Shown: one piece after another, positions 17,822 to 27,759 of the stretch
Layout: every line of letters starts with the position of its first letter
Numbering within the stretch: the stretch's first letter is position 1
Made by a program: the position numbers and the translations under genes
Source: Candidatus Tiamatella incendiivivens
GTDB lineage: Archaea; Thermoproteota; Thermoprotei_A; Sulfolobales; Acidilobaceae
Assembly (NCBI GenBank): GCA_015522635.1
Contig: WALW01000007.1
Coordinates: 124,001 to 188,000, forward strand
Length of the DNA: 64,000 nt
Direction of reading: 5' to 3'
The notes under the pieces: generated by a model
What the model was told of the DNA's origin: nothing
Seen by the model: only the letters and a program-made list of their open reading frames with translations
The model's database searches: none

Positions 17822-18541
17822 TCACTTCTTAATTCCTAAATAGAGTTTCCCTAGCTCTGGGTTACGCAATAGGTCAATTGCCTTACCCGTATAACGCATG
17901 TGTCCACTGACCATGAGTATGGCTTCCTCACCCATCTGTAACGCGACCTTAGCATTCTGCTCGACTAGAATTATGGTTATATCCAATTCATCTCTTAGCT
18001 TTTCAATTCTGTTGAGAATCATTTTAGAGAGTCCAGGGCTTAGGGCTCCAGTAGGCTCATCGAACATCATTAATTTGGGCCTCCGCAATAAAGCCATACC
18101 CATAGCTAGTAACTGCCTTTGACCACCACTAAGAGTCCCTGCCCGCTGGTTCCACCTTTCCTTTAGTAGTGGAAACCTGGACAGTATCTCTTCAATTCTA
18201 TCTCGAAGAACATTACTATCAAGAGTATATCCAGCCATCTTCAAGTTTTCGGCTACAGTAAGTTTGGAAAAAACATTATCTAACTGAGGTAGATAGGCTA
18301 TTCCTAGTTTAGTCCTCTCGTGGGGCGGGACTTTAGTTATATCATCTTCATCGAAGATTATATTTCCACTATAAATATTCGTCAAGCCAAATACTGTTTT
18401 CAGAAATGTAGATTTACCGCTACCGTTAGGGCCTACGATAACAGTAATATATTTCTCTTTAAACTGGTATGATATATCATATAAAATATGTAGTTTACCA
18501 TATCCTGAATGAACATTTCTTACTTCCAATAAAACCTTCAT
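17822..18541 (-). CDS. livF: Branched-chain amino-acid ABC transporter ATPase LivF
   Basis: Cytoplasmic ATPase. Walker A GPNGSGKST at about residues 38-46, signature LSGGQRQLLAMG, Walker B LMMFDEPTGALSP and the switch histidine position (VEQNAK, with Q as usual in LivF) are all visible. 239 residues is normal. It follows livG by 2 nt and is followed by livH. Substrate could be branched-chain or other amino acids, amides or urea; the HAAT family does not resolve this. Confidence 0.92.
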   Translation of the reverse strand: MKVLLEVRNVHSGYGKLHILYDISYQFKEKYITVIVGPNGSGKSTFLKTVFGLTNIYSGNIIFDEDDITKVPPHERTKLGIAYLPQLDNVFSKLTVAENLKMAGYTLDSNVLRDRIEEILSRFPLLKERWNQRAGTLSGGQRQLLAMGMALLRRPKLMMFDEPTGALSPGLSKMILNRIEKLRDELDITIILVEQNAKVALQMGEEAILMVSGHMRYTGKAIDLLRNPELGKLYLGIKK

Positions 18542-18543
18542 TT

Positions 18544-19317
18544 TTAGCCCTCCAAATAACTCTGTATTACCTTAGGATCATTCATGACTTCTTCAGGGGT
18601 GCCTTCGCTGATAACCTTACCTTGAGCCATAGCATACGTATAATCAGCATATGGAGCAGCTATATCTAGTCTGTGCTCAATAATAAGCATAGTATAACCC
18701 ATTTCATCTACCATCCTCCTGAGGAAATCGAAAATTTCAATAGCTAATGTAGGATTAACGCCTGCAGTCGGTTCATCCATTAAAACCATCTTCTTATCGC
18801 CGAGCAAAACCCTGGCAACCTCTAGAAGCTTCATTTGACCACCGCTTAAAGCAGTCGCTCTAGAATCCCATAGATGATTTAACTTAGTCATTCTCAAAAT
18901 TTTGAATCCGTCAATGACAAGATTATTCTCAAATTTAAACCATTTACTTCTTCTAGGCCCGGTGATAAGTCCTTCACCTGGATGGTTTGATTTTGCTACA
19001 ACCGAGTTTTCTAGAACAGCAAGTTTATCAAACAAATGCGGTATCTGGAAACTTCTAGCAATACCTTTCTCGAATACCCTATGAGGCGGTAGTCCTGTGA
19101 TATCTTCGCCATTGAATAGTATTTTCCCATCATCTGGCTTATATACTCCTGATATCACGTTTATCAAGGTGGTTTTACCGCTCCCATTTGGGCCTATTAG
19201 TAAAGTTATCTTATTCTCGGGGACACGTAAGGTCGCCTTATCTAGAGCTCTAAGGCCTCCGAACAGTTTTACAACATCATACGCCTCCAGCAAATAGTTC
19301 CCCGTCATTGAATTCAC
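18544..19317 (-). CDS. livG: Branched-chain amino-acid ABC transporter ATPase LivG
   Basis: The partner ATPase to LivF. Walker A GPNGSGKTT, the LivG-type insertion after IARSFQIPHLFDKLAVLENS, signature LSGGQMKLLEVARVL, Walker B MVLMDEPTAGVNP and switch IIEHRLD are present. 257 residues. It is separated from livK by 143 bp, which is unlike the 1-3 nt spacing elsewhere in the operon. A separate promoter or a processing site there would allow excess binding protein over transporter. Confidence 0.92.
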   Translation of the reverse strand: MNSMTGNYLLEAYDVVKLFGGLRALDKATLRVPENKITLLIGPNGSGKTTLINVISGVYKPDDGKILFNGEDITGLPPHRVFEKGIARSFQIPHLFDKLAVLENSVVAKSNHPGEGLITGPRRSKWFKFENNLVIDGFKILRMTKLNHLWDSRATALSGGQMKLLEVARVLLGDKKMVLMDEPTAGVNPTLAIEIFDFLRRMVDEMGYTMLIIEHRLDIAAPYADYTYAMAQGKVISEGTPEEVMNDPKVIQSYLEG

Positions 19318-19460
19318 CCACTATTAGCCCACTGTATTGAATCCACTAATAGAAAGCTCAATATAAAAAGTCACCTTTAACGATTTAAACTAATCTCACT
19401 TAGTTCCTATTAATTGTGGGTCATACTTTAAAGAAAAATTTAAAAAGGTTATATAAGAGG

Positions 19461-20906
19461 TCACTTTTTCATAGCCCACCAAGCAGCTCCTATGATTATT
19501 ATGATTATTATGATTACAGCAGTCCATAGCAGTGCGGAGCTTGTCCCCTTATTGGTAGTCGTACTTGATGAGGATGAAGTCTGTGTTGTTGATGTCGTAC
19601 TTGTCGTCGTTGAAGTGGTTTGTGTTTCTACCGGAGGCTGTAATTTCCATACGATCTTATCTTCCTTATGGAGGTACATTCCTGCCTGTTCCCATTGGTA
19701 TTGTGTGCCGTTTTTCTTAACTACCCATAGAGCATAGTCTGCAGATGCCCTGTCACCGTTCTGATTTAGTTCGATGAATCCTGTTGCTCCTAGCCCGGTG
19801 TTCTTATAGTTATTTGGATCTGAAACGACTTGCGGTAAGTATTTTGCTATGAGGTCGGCATCGTATTTGCCTGCTTTAATTAAAGCTAGTGTAGCAGCCC
19901 AAACAATATCATATGCCGCTAACGCATATGTGTCAGGAGCGTTTCCTGTTGTTTTTATGATATAGTTAGCCACTCTCGTCTGCTTCTCATTGTTTGGAGC
20001 ACTGAATATAGGGTTCAGGAAGAACGTCTTTTCAGCGAAGGCAGCCGCTGTAGGATCGCTTGTTATTTCCGATAGTAATGCTGTTCCATCACTACCAAAC
20101 CATTTCACTTCTCCGAGGGCTTTATAGCTTGATGCTATGTCTCCTATTTGAACCCACTCATTGAAGCTGATTGATAGAACTCCTATCTGGCTTGCCTTGT
20201 AACCGCTGTTCAAGAGTTGCTGAACTTCCGTGTTTGCCTGGTCTACCACATTCGCGAAGTTAGGTGCTTTTGGATCATACTTAACGGGAGTAGCTACTTT
20301 ACCGTCTGGAACTATTTGCTGGAATGTCTTAATAGCTTCTGTGTATAGACCGATTCCCCAGTCATCATTCCTAACAATGGGAACAACTGCCTTTATGCCA
20401 AGGGCATTCATTGCTTTGGCAATCACAGGACCTTGTATAACGTCAGTAGGGCAGAACCTATAAACCATATCATTAGGTATAGCAAGGCTTGGGGCTGTGC
20501 TGCTCTGGCTTATAATGAGGACGTGGTTCTGATCAGCTATCTGTTTGACTTGAGCTACTTCTGCACTAGTCTGAGGTCCTATTACTACTTTCACTCCTAG
20601 GCCAATTAACGCGTTTAGCTTTGCTACTGCTTGAGTAGGCTGTGTACCAGTATCCTCGATTATAATGTCTATCTGGAAGTTGTATCCATTATCCTTAAGC
20701 CATTTATTAACATCATCCTTAGCTAATAGTACGGATGCTTTACTGCTTGCACCATAGCTTGCTAGGTCTCCTGTTAGAGGTAGTAGTGCTCCGAACTGGA
20801 TAGTCCCAGTGAGACCTCCCTGAGCTCTTGCTGGCACCAAATTATATGAGAATGGTAGCATTAGCATAACGAGAAGAATGCTTGCGATTAGGAGTTTCTT
20901 GTCCAT
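19461..20906 (-). CDS. livK: Amino-acid ABC transporter substrate-binding protein, C-terminally anchored
   Basis: Periplasmic-binding-protein fold of the leucine/isoleucine/valine type (IQFGALLPLTGDLASYGASSK; VVIGPQTSAEVAQVKQI). A cleavable signal peptide occupies residues 1-28, ending near ARAQGG. After about residue 420 comes a Thr/Ser-rich stalk and then a hydrophobic helix with a KK end, so the mature protein is held in the membrane by its C-terminus, a common archaeal arrangement. GGTGGGAT precedes the ATG. First gene of the liv operon. Confidence 0.92.
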   Translation of the reverse strand: MDKKLLIASILLVMLMLPFSYNLVPARAQGGLTGTIQFGALLPLTGDLASYGASSKASVLLAKDDVNKWLKDNGYNFQIDIIIEDTGTQPTQAVAKLNALIGLGVKVVIGPQTSAEVAQVKQIADQNHVLIISQSSTAPSLAIPNDMVYRFCPTDVIQGPVIAKAMNALGIKAVVPIVRNDDWGIGLYTEAIKTFQQIVPDGKVATPVKYDPKAPNFANVVDQANTEVQQLLNSGYKASQIGVLSISFNEWVQIGDIASSYKALGEVKWFGSDGTALLSEITSDPTAAAFAEKTFFLNPIFSAPNNEKQTRVANYIIKTTGNAPDTYALAAYDIVWAATLALIKAGKYDADLIAKYLPQVVSDPNNYKNTGLGATGFIELNQNGDRASADYALWVVKKNGTQYQWEQAGMYLHKEDKIVWKLQPPVETQTTSTTTSTTSTTQTSSSSSTTTNKGTSSALLWTAVIIIIIIIIGAAWWAMKK

Positions 20907-21080
20907 AATATCCCACCTTTTCTTTTATATCTAGCTTTAAGGTTTGTCTAATACTTTAAATAGTATGTGCTTAATTAAAAAAGATTGTTTTTATATATGC
21001 AAATTATGGGAAAACATTCCCAACTAAACTAGTTAAATCTAAAAACCTTTACGTAGGTAATGGCTATTCGGGATTAAGGA

Positions 21081-21998
21081 TTGACTGAAAAAACGGCGGA
21101 ACATAAAAGCCTCTTAATGTATGACGCTTATCGTCCCACGACATTCTATAGTGTTGTAGCGTTGTTGATAGTGTTAACTGTTATTATATACGTTGTACTT
21201 GCAAGGGATGTAATATCTCTTATTTTATTAGTGGTTCCATTGTGGCTGTATAATTATGTCCAGAAAAAATTCAAACCTCTATATGATAGTAGATTTAAAA
21301 TTAAAGATGGTAGGTTGATTATAGAGTTTCCTAGGCTTCCGCGAATTAAGAAAATTAGCATGGGAAGACTATCTATTGTTCATCAGGTTAGTAAGGCAGG
21401 TGAAGACATTCACGTTGAATTTGAAGAGAGGTCTAGTGTGGTTTATAAATTAGAGAAGCCTACGACCATATCTATGAGATCATTGGGAAGCAAGTTTTAT
21501 ACTGGTGCTAGGATTGAACCCACTTATCTTACAGCGTTATTCGAAGAAGCATATAGGCTAGAGTATAGTGATCGTATTGTCTATTTAGGATTAATAAAAC
21601 CTAGGGAGCTTATAGTTGCAGACAATGCGGGTTTTGATGTATCGCTAAATAATAGTACTCTCAAGGTTAAAGTCAGAGGTTTTGAGCCGCCGATAACAGT
21701 TAAATCTTATAGCAGATGCTGCGGTTTCCATTCTAAAGAGGTTCTGGTTGGCAAAGTAAATGAGCTTAAAGACGAGCTTGCAATTAAACTTGGAGTACCT
21801 GAGATGACAGGAATAGCAATCATACCGGACAAACCCTACCTACCAAGCCTTCTAGGAGGCATGCTCTCCTCCGTAAACTACCCTATTTCATATATGTCAA
21901 ATCATCCTGACTCAGAGCTTGTTGTAGAGATTAATGATTCAACAGAGAATAATGGAGAGATTATTATTAAGCCGAAAAATAACCAAGATAAAAACTAG
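21081..21998 (+). CDS. Membrane-anchored protein of unknown function
   Basis: 305 residues. Two closely spaced hydrophobic helices (about residues 24-58) are followed by a soluble, beta-rich region and a Lys/Asn-rich end. A CC pair (SRCCGFHSKEV) is the only cysteine feature. No family recognised. The stop abuts the start of the MBL hydrolase, so the two genes are probably one operon. TTG start. Confidence 0.65.
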   Translation: MTEKTAEHKSLLMYDAYRPTTFYSVVALLIVLTVIIYVVLARDVISLILLVVPLWLYNYVQKKFKPLYDSRFKIKDGRLIIEFPRLPRIKKISMGRLSIVHQVSKAGEDIHVEFEERSSVVYKLEKPTTISMRSLGSKFYTGARIEPTYLTALFEEAYRLEYSDRIVYLGLIKPRELIVADNAGFDVSLNNSTLKVKVRGFEPPITVKSYSRCCGFHSKEVLVGKVNELKDELAIKLGVPEMTGIAIIPDKPYLPSLLGGMLSSVNYPISYMSNHPDSELVVEINDSTENNGEIIIKPKNNQDKN

Positions 21999-22898
21999 GT
22001 GTACTTCTTAATGAATGATAGAGAGAAACCTCCCCGGAATCTTACTCGTCTAGCAGGGAGTACATACCTGTTAAGAGGAAGTCCTGTGACTATAGTTTAC
22101 AAAGACAATGATACAGCCTATGTTATAGACCCCGGACACGGCAGTAGGAGAACTAAACAGTTAAGACAAGCACTAAATGACCTAAAAGTCAACAGGATTA
22201 TCGCATTGATCACTCATTATCATAGTGATCATCTGGGTATAACCAGCAAACTTAATCCCGATGAAACTGTTGCACCAGAACAAGACGCCTTATTCGTGAA
22301 GGATCCAGAGCTCAGAATTCTTGTAACATTCGGCTATCCTATACCACCTGGCCATCCATCCTTACCATTTGATGCTCCCGGAGTAAATGTTTCCACATCA
22401 TTTACACCAGGAGCACATATAGGTCCCTTAGAGACTGTTCATTTACCCGGGCATACACCAGGCCAAGTAGGCGTTGTCACACCTGATAACGTTCTCTACT
22501 TAGCTGATGCTGCATTCGGTTTAAGAGTATTAGAAAACTATTACATCCCTTACCACCTAGACTATCCCAAGGCTGTAAATACGCTTCACAAGATAAGAGA
22601 TGAAATAGCTAGGGATGTGAATATTATAGTTTTTGGGCACGGTCCACTGGTAAGTAAATCTGAAGCTGTGTCAATAATTGAGGAAAATATAAGGCATCAC
22701 GAAAAGGTCAGTTCTAAAATAATTGAGAGTGCTCCTACCCGCAGTGTAGAAGAGCTTGTTATTAATATACTTAGGAAAGCTGGGAAGCAACCAACTCTTC
22801 AACTTGTTTTATTAGCCACGGGGTCTGTTAAGAGTATCATAGCTAGAGAATACGGATTAGACCTTGCTGATGACAGAGTTATTGCGAAGGATGCATAG
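21999..22898 (+). CDS. Metallo-beta-lactamase fold hydrolase
   Basis: The HxHxDH motif is in THYHSDHLG at about residue 68, followed by HLPGHTPGQVG, LYLADAAF and FGHGP, giving a full dinuclear metal site. The C-terminal 80 residues form a helical extension (LVINILRKAGKQPTLQLVL) like the winged-helix tail of LACTB2-type or glyoxalase II-like proteins. Substrate unknown. GTG at 21999 or ATG at 22011 may be the start. Confidence 0.85.
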   Translation: MYFLMNDREKPPRNLTRLAGSTYLLRGSPVTIVYKDNDTAYVIDPGHGSRRTKQLRQALNDLKVNRIIALITHYHSDHLGITSKLNPDETVAPEQDALFVKDPELRILVTFGYPIPPGHPSLPFDAPGVNVSTSFTPGAHIGPLETVHLPGHTPGQVGVVTPDNVLYLADAAFGLRVLENYYIPYHLDYPKAVNTLHKIRDEIARDVNIIVFGHGPLVSKSEAVSIIEENIRHHEKVSSKIIESAPTRSVEELVINILRKAGKQPTLQLVLLATGSVKSIIAREYGLDLADDRVIAKDA

Positions 22899-23331
22899 CT
22901 TCAATATGTTTTTCCTTCCCGCATCCTCGTATGCCGGCAAAACCGCCTATTACCCCTGTGAACGATGCAGCTATAATGGAAGATGTGAGTGAGATTCCAG
23001 CGGTAATAGCTCCTATTGTTATACCTATTACTGGAGATCCTAGCATGCTTGTTAGAAAAGTTACTAACCCAAAATATAATACTGAGGCCAGTATTGATGA
23101 TGTAAGTCCAGCCAAGACTCCCTTCATCGGACTACAAGCATAGTATCCAGCTAGAAAGCCGCCTATGAGGCCGGCGAGAACGAATCCTCCGATAAACCCA
23201 ATTGGTATTATTGTAAAAACTATGAATAATACAAATAGTATGGTTGTACCTACGAGTATAGCTTTTCCTAGCAAAGCAAACCACCTTACTGTAGTTTCTC
23301 TACCCTGCATGTGTAATAAAAATTCTATCAT
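22879..23331 (-). CDS. Small glycine-rich membrane protein (DUF5518-like)
   Basis: 150 residues with four hydrophobic helices rich in Gly, Ala and Ile (GFIGGFVLAGLIGGFLAGYY; GGFAGIRGCGKEK at the end). The pattern resembles archaeal DUF5518-type proteins. It overlaps the DUF401 gene by 4 nt upstream and the convergent MBL gene by 20 nt at its 3' end. Function unknown. Confidence 0.6.
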   Translation of the reverse strand: MIEFLLHMQGRETTVRWFALLGKAILVGTTILFVLFIVFTIIPIGFIGGFVLAGLIGGFLAGYYACSPMKGVLAGLTSSILASVLYFGLVTFLTSMLGSPVIGITIGAITAGISLTSSIIAASFTGVIGGFAGIRGCGKEKHIEAMHPSQ

Positions 23332-24539
23332 AGGAGAAATATGTAAGCCATAACTATAATCGTCGTTATAAAGGCTGCAATAGAACTTAATAGGATAGAC
23401 TTACTTAATTTAGCCTGGAAATATTCGACAGTTAAAGCAAGGCAAAGATGTACTGGGCTAACCATTACTCCCATGTATCCTCCTGTAAATGCTGCTAGAA
23501 GAGTTGGAGCGCTTATAAGTCCTTTACTTGGTTCAATTAAAGGTAAAAGCAATGGTATTGCTGTCGCAGCAAAGAATGCTTCGCCTCCCGCTGCAATACC
23601 TGCTATAAATGTGACTAAATAAGAAACTATATATGGATTAAGCCCGGATGATTCTGCCAAGTGTAGTAGGTCGGTAGGTGCACTTGTCCTAACGAGTAGT
23701 TCCTTGAAAATAAGGCTTAGTACTATCACACCTATAATTGTTGGAGTAGAGGCGAATAGTACGGCTTTCATTATTTTCTCCATACTAGGTTTATAGTAGA
23801 ATACCACTAGGATTAATGTAATTATTATGCTAATTACCATGTTTATGTTCAGAAATATTACAAGTGTTGCTATAAGAATAAATGGCCATAACCCGTAAAG
23901 TAAGTCTAGTAGTGATCCTCTTTCATTTAAATGGCAAGTTTTGCTTCTAAGTAGAACTAATGCAACTAATACTCCTGCTATTAACGATGCTATCCCCGCA
24001 GGCCAAGTTATTCTTATTATACTTCCTTCTTTTACCCCTAGTACTGCTGCAGATATTATGAGAGCTTGAAAAAGCGGCCATACTGGAACCCATATATGTC
24101 TAAACCAGAAATTAAGGTATACAGATGTTTCTTTATCTAGCTTAAGCTCCTCGAGATACCTATCTCTTACAATGATAGCTGAAACCAAAGCACCTCCAGG
24201 CATAGGAAGCAATCCTACCAGACTAGGAACAGCTATTCCTCCGAAACGGCAGCCGCCTTTGCTAGCACCTTTTAATAGTCTATCTAACACTCCTACTTCT
24301 TTCAAAATCCCGGCAGTCATTAGGGAAAAGTAGAGTATAACAATGGCTCTAATATCATTCCATGAGAAGAAAGCTATAACTGAGCTTTCAATTATTCCAG
24401 GTGTTGTCGCTAGAATAATAAATGAAACAACCATAGTTAGTATACTATAAAATGCTTTTGCCCCCCTGCTTGATGCCGCAACAAGTAAGGCGTAAGATAC
24501 TATAAATGCTGTTAATCCATGGAGCAGGGGTAAATGCAC
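23328..24539 (-). CDS. DUF401 family integral membrane protein (ion-transporter-like)
   Basis: 403 residues and about eleven hydrophobic helices. The strings LLPMPGGALVSAIIVRD, LNFWFRHIWVPVWPLFQALI and a late GGYMGVMVSPVHLC are characteristic of DUF401, a family distantly related to anion/sodium symporters. Substrate unknown. It is translationally coupled to the small membrane protein downstream and divergent from the 24662 gene. Confidence 0.8.
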   Translation of the reverse strand: MHLPLLHGLTAFIVSYALLVAASSRGAKAFYSILTMVVSFIILATTPGIIESSVIAFFSWNDIRAIVILYFSLMTAGILKEVGVLDRLLKGASKGGCRFGGIAVPSLVGLLPMPGGALVSAIIVRDRYLEELKLDKETSVYLNFWFRHIWVPVWPLFQALIISAAVLGVKEGSIIRITWPAGIASLIAGVLVALVLLRSKTCHLNERGSLLDLLYGLWPFILIATLVIFLNINMVISIIITLILVVFYYKPSMEKIMKAVLFASTPTIIGVIVLSLIFKELLVRTSAPTDLLHLAESSGLNPYIVSYLVTFIAGIAAGGEAFFAATAIPLLLPLIEPSKGLISAPTLLAAFTGGYMGVMVSPVHLCLALTVEYFQAKLSKSILLSSIAAFITTIIVMAYIFLL

Positions 24540-24661
24540 AGCTCACTCCTCCAGGAATTGGATTCCATTGCAAAGTGGTATATATCGATTACTCAAATAC
24601 TCCTTCGAATAAATTCAAATCCAAAGGATGATGAATCATCATAACTAGTAGGTGGATAAAT

Positions 24662-25771
24662 GTGAAACCCTCTACATTAAGAAAAATTAGTAGTATAGGG
24701 ATAATAGAAACCCTAGCTATACTAGCAGTTTCACTAGGTATTCTACCCATAGGATATCCGAAGATACATGCAAAGCTAATAGTATACGGGCTTATGCCTG
24801 TATTCGTGTATTCAATAGCTATGGTCTACCTTGCATCATCAAAGCCAAAGTTCGATAGGATAATCCTCCCATGGCTGCTCATAACATACCCCTTTATCCT
24901 GGTGGCTCCTTTCGTTTCACTGTTAGGGAATTTTAATGTTCTCATGTATTATTGTGGAGCTACTATGATATTTGCATCAATACCCTTCTTCCTAGGAGGA
25001 ATAGTTAAGAAGGGCAGTTTACGCATTAGCCTATTCCTACTAGGCCTCTCAATGCTTCAGACAGGTATAATATTATTAGCAAACGTTTTGACCTATAACC
25101 TGAAGCTTCAGCCGTCTGAAATGGGAGTAGCTGCTCTAATAGCCTTTCCTGTAACTGCCATATACGCCGTTTCTGTCCATGCTGTTCCAAAGACCTATAG
25201 ACTAGAACCTGAAAAATTGTCGACAGCCATATTAATCGCGAGCCTTTTACTGGGAACAATATTTTATACAACTGGATATTATGAGTATGCGTTGATGCTT
25301 TACGCTATATCATTCTTAGCTTACCCTGTATCTACTCGCCTATACAGGCTTAGGGAATGGGAGAAAAGCATTAAAGCCAAAAAGGATACTCCAGGCAGGC
25401 CAGGAAACCTATACTTCATATATAGCCACTACTATGTAGTGTTTTTCACTATCTTAACCCCGATTAGCCTATACCTATATACGAACGGATTAATCGGGAA
25501 TATCTTTACATTAATACACGTGCTAACAGTCGGCTTTATAGGAATCCACATCTATATACACGCTCCAATGATGGTTCCTGTAGTAGTTGACGTTAAAACG
25601 AAGAGAAGATACACAGTGCTACCACCACTACTACTAACACTAGCAGCAATAATATGGCCTTTCTCCGGTATACTATCCTATGTGCTAGTAATACTGAGCC
25701 TCTGCAGGCTATTTGACGTGATCCTAGGATATATACCTGAGAAACTTTATGCTCCATTCCGAATCAAATAA
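24662..25771 (+). CDS. Polytopic membrane protein, NnrS-like / heme-copper-oxidase-like
   Basis: 369 residues with about eleven hydrophobic helices and conserved-looking histidines inside them: VSVHAVP, IYSHYYVV, and LIHVLTVGFIGIHIYIHAPMM. The last is reminiscent of NnrS and of subunit-I-like proteins, where such histidines bind heme or copper. This is resemblance, not a firm family call. A short palindrome-like element (ATGATG AAT CATCAT, 24628-24642) and GGTGGAT precede the GTG start. Confidence 0.55.
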   Translation: MKPSTLRKISSIGIIETLAILAVSLGILPIGYPKIHAKLIVYGLMPVFVYSIAMVYLASSKPKFDRIILPWLLITYPFILVAPFVSLLGNFNVLMYYCGATMIFASIPFFLGGIVKKGSLRISLFLLGLSMLQTGIILLANVLTYNLKLQPSEMGVAALIAFPVTAIYAVSVHAVPKTYRLEPEKLSTAILIASLLLGTIFYTTGYYEYALMLYAISFLAYPVSTRLYRLREWEKSIKAKKDTPGRPGNLYFIYSHYYVVFFTILTPISLYLYTNGLIGNIFTLIHVLTVGFIGIHIYIHAPMMVPVVVDVKTKRRYTVLPPLLLTLAAIIWPFSGILSYVLVILSLCRLFDVILGYIPEKLYAPFRIK

Positions 25772-25839
25772 TTCTTTTCTCGATAGAATATTGTTTATAC
25801 TCCATTGGGAGCACATCATTACTTAATGGTTGATGCGAT

Positions 25840-26313
25840 TTGCCAAGATACCCTGATAGGCCTCACATAGGAGTAGGAGCCTTGGTAGTGGAGAAGAGTA
25901 AGGTATTGATGGTTAAGAGGAAGTATCCGCCGAGGGAAGGTTATTGGAGCATTCCAGGCGGACATGTGGAACTTGGTGAAAGACTGGAAGAAGCTGCAGC
26001 CAGAGAATTAATGGAAGAAACGGGTTTAGAGGCAGAACCAATAGGTGTAGTGAATCTCGACGAGCTTATAGTTTATGATAGAGATGGGAGCATTGAATAC
26101 CATTATGTTCTCGTAGACGTTTTGCTTAGGCGGAAAGGAGGAACGCTGAGGCCAGGTAGTGATGCACTTGATGCTACATGGATGAATGTTCAGGAAGTCG
26201 TGGATCGAGAGGATGTCACGATGAGTACTAGGGGGCTTATAGACAAGATTATTAAAGGAATAGTGAGACTGGATAAACCCTTCAAGCCAAAGCTTACAAG
26301 CTATACTTCTTAG
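25840..26313 (+). CDS. NUDIX hydrolase
   Basis: 157 residues with a full NUDIX box GX5EX7REUXEEXGU (from GHVELGERLEEAAARE to LMEETGL) at about residues 41-63, preceded by WSIPGG. The short form resembles ADP-ribose pyrophosphatase or 8-oxo-dGTP-type hydrolases; the substrate is not decided by sequence. The TTG start follows a GGTTGAT site. It converges on gatB with a 4-nt overlap. Confidence 0.9.
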   Translation: MPRYPDRPHIGVGALVVEKSKVLMVKRKYPPREGYWSIPGGHVELGERLEEAAARELMEETGLEAEPIGVVNLDELIVYDRDGSIEYHYVLVDVLLRRKGGTLRPGSDALDATWMNVQEVVDREDVTMSTRGLIDKIIKGIVRLDKPFKPKLTSYTS

Positions 26314-27749
26314 ATCAAACCTTTGAGTTTATGTCTCAATACTTCAGCAATCTCTCTAGGATCGCCTTTCCCACCTAATTTCCTCATAACTCTACCTATC
26401 AAATAGTTGAAAGCTTGCTTCTTCCCCATTAATAAGTCATTGACAGCCTTAGACTCCTCAATTAGAACTTCTTCAACAGCTCTCTCCAAAACCTCGCCAC
26501 GCGGTAAACCTCCCTCTATTTCCATTATCTTCTTTACACTCTCACCAGTCTCCATCGCCCTAGGCAAAATCAAGTATTTCACAATCTCACGATGAACAAT
26601 ATTTTTGTCAAGTAATTCTGCAAGATAAGCTAGATCTGTTGCAAGAGGAACATACTCTAGTCCTTTCTTTTCCCTAAGTCCCTTAACAACATTGCCTAGC
26701 ATCCATGCAATTAAACCAGGGTTCCTATATATAGATACAGCTGTAATGAACGTCTTAGCTAGATCGAGTTCCCTTATGATACTCCATGCAAGTCCATTAT
26801 CAACGCCATATTTATTCATGTCGCTCCAAAGCTTTAGTGGAGTGAATCCTAATGCCTTCTCAGCCTTAACCATCATTGACCGGGTAACTCTCAGCGGTGG
26901 AAGATCAGGGTCAGGAAAATACATGTAGTCAGTTTCCTCTTCCTTGCTTCTAGTAGCTTTACTGACTCCTTTAACAGCATCCCAATGCCTCGTCTCTCTA
27001 GCTATCTTCCCCCCAGCCTCCACTATCTTAGTCTGCCTTAAAATCTCGTATCTTAATCCTCTTTCAACCTCGATAAGGCTACCGATATTCTTCAATTCAA
27101 CTCTTCCATCGCCGCCTTCAACACTGATATTGGCATCGACTCTAAATGCCCCTGAAAGCCTTGGATCAGTTACCCCTAGATACCAGAGTGTAAGAAGTAG
27201 GTTTTCTACAGCTATCCTAGCCTGCCTAGCATCATGTAACTCCGGCCTTGTAACTATCTCAAGTAATCCTACACCACTCCTATTATAGTCGATTAGAACC
27301 CGGTTGCTCCCAATTATTCCCCCTCTCTCGTAAACAGCTTTACCAGGATCCTCCTCTATGTTGATCCTATCCAACCCCACACTATGTATGCTCCAATCAA
27401 AGGGGTCTATATAATCGAGTCTCCCCCCAAGACATACTGGGGCACCTGCTACAGTCTTGTACTGGGTTATTTGATAATTCTTCGGGAGATCAGGATAAAA
27501 GTAGTGTTTCCTAGTAAACACCAGCCATTCAGGTATCTCACAATTCAATGATTTAGAAGCTGTCACAGCTAGTTCAACTGCCTTCCTATTAACCACAGGC
27601 AGAGCTCCTGGGAACCCCATACATACCGGGCATACATTTGTATTCGGGGCCTTATCCCGATAATCTACTGGGCAGTTGCAGAAAAGCTTGGTTTTTGCCC
27701 CAGTTACCTGTACATGCACCTCCAAGCCTATCTTCACTTTCCCAACCAT
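26310..27749 (-). CDS. gatB: Aspartyl/glutamyl-tRNA amidotransferase subunit B
   Basis: Kinase/tRNA-binding subunit that activates mischarged Asp-tRNA(Asn) or Glu-tRNA(Gln) with ATP before amidation. Seen: GLEVHVQV at the N-terminus, the zinc site built from CNCPVDYRDKAPNTNVCPVC, NRSGVGLLEIVTRPEL and the C-terminal YqeY-like tail. 479 residues, normal. Archaea usually use GatDE for glutamine, so GatCAB here most likely makes Asn-tRNA. The gene follows gatA by 10 nt. Confidence 0.97.
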   Translation of the reverse strand: MVGKVKIGLEVHVQVTGAKTKLFCNCPVDYRDKAPNTNVCPVCMGFPGALPVVNRKAVELAVTASKSLNCEIPEWLVFTRKHYFYPDLPKNYQITQYKTVAGAPVCLGGRLDYIDPFDWSIHSVGLDRINIEEDPGKAVYERGGIIGSNRVLIDYNRSGVGLLEIVTRPELHDARQARIAVENLLLTLWYLGVTDPRLSGAFRVDANISVEGGDGRVELKNIGSLIEVERGLRYEILRQTKIVEAGGKIARETRHWDAVKGVSKATRSKEEETDYMYFPDPDLPPLRVTRSMMVKAEKALGFTPLKLWSDMNKYGVDNGLAWSIIRELDLAKTFITAVSIYRNPGLIAWMLGNVVKGLREKKGLEYVPLATDLAYLAELLDKNIVHREIVKYLILPRAMETGESVKKIMEIEGGLPRGEVLERAVEEVLIEESKAVNDLLMGKKQAFNYLIGRVMRKLGGKGDPREIAEVLRHKLKGLI

Positions 27750-27759
27750 AAGCGTCGCC

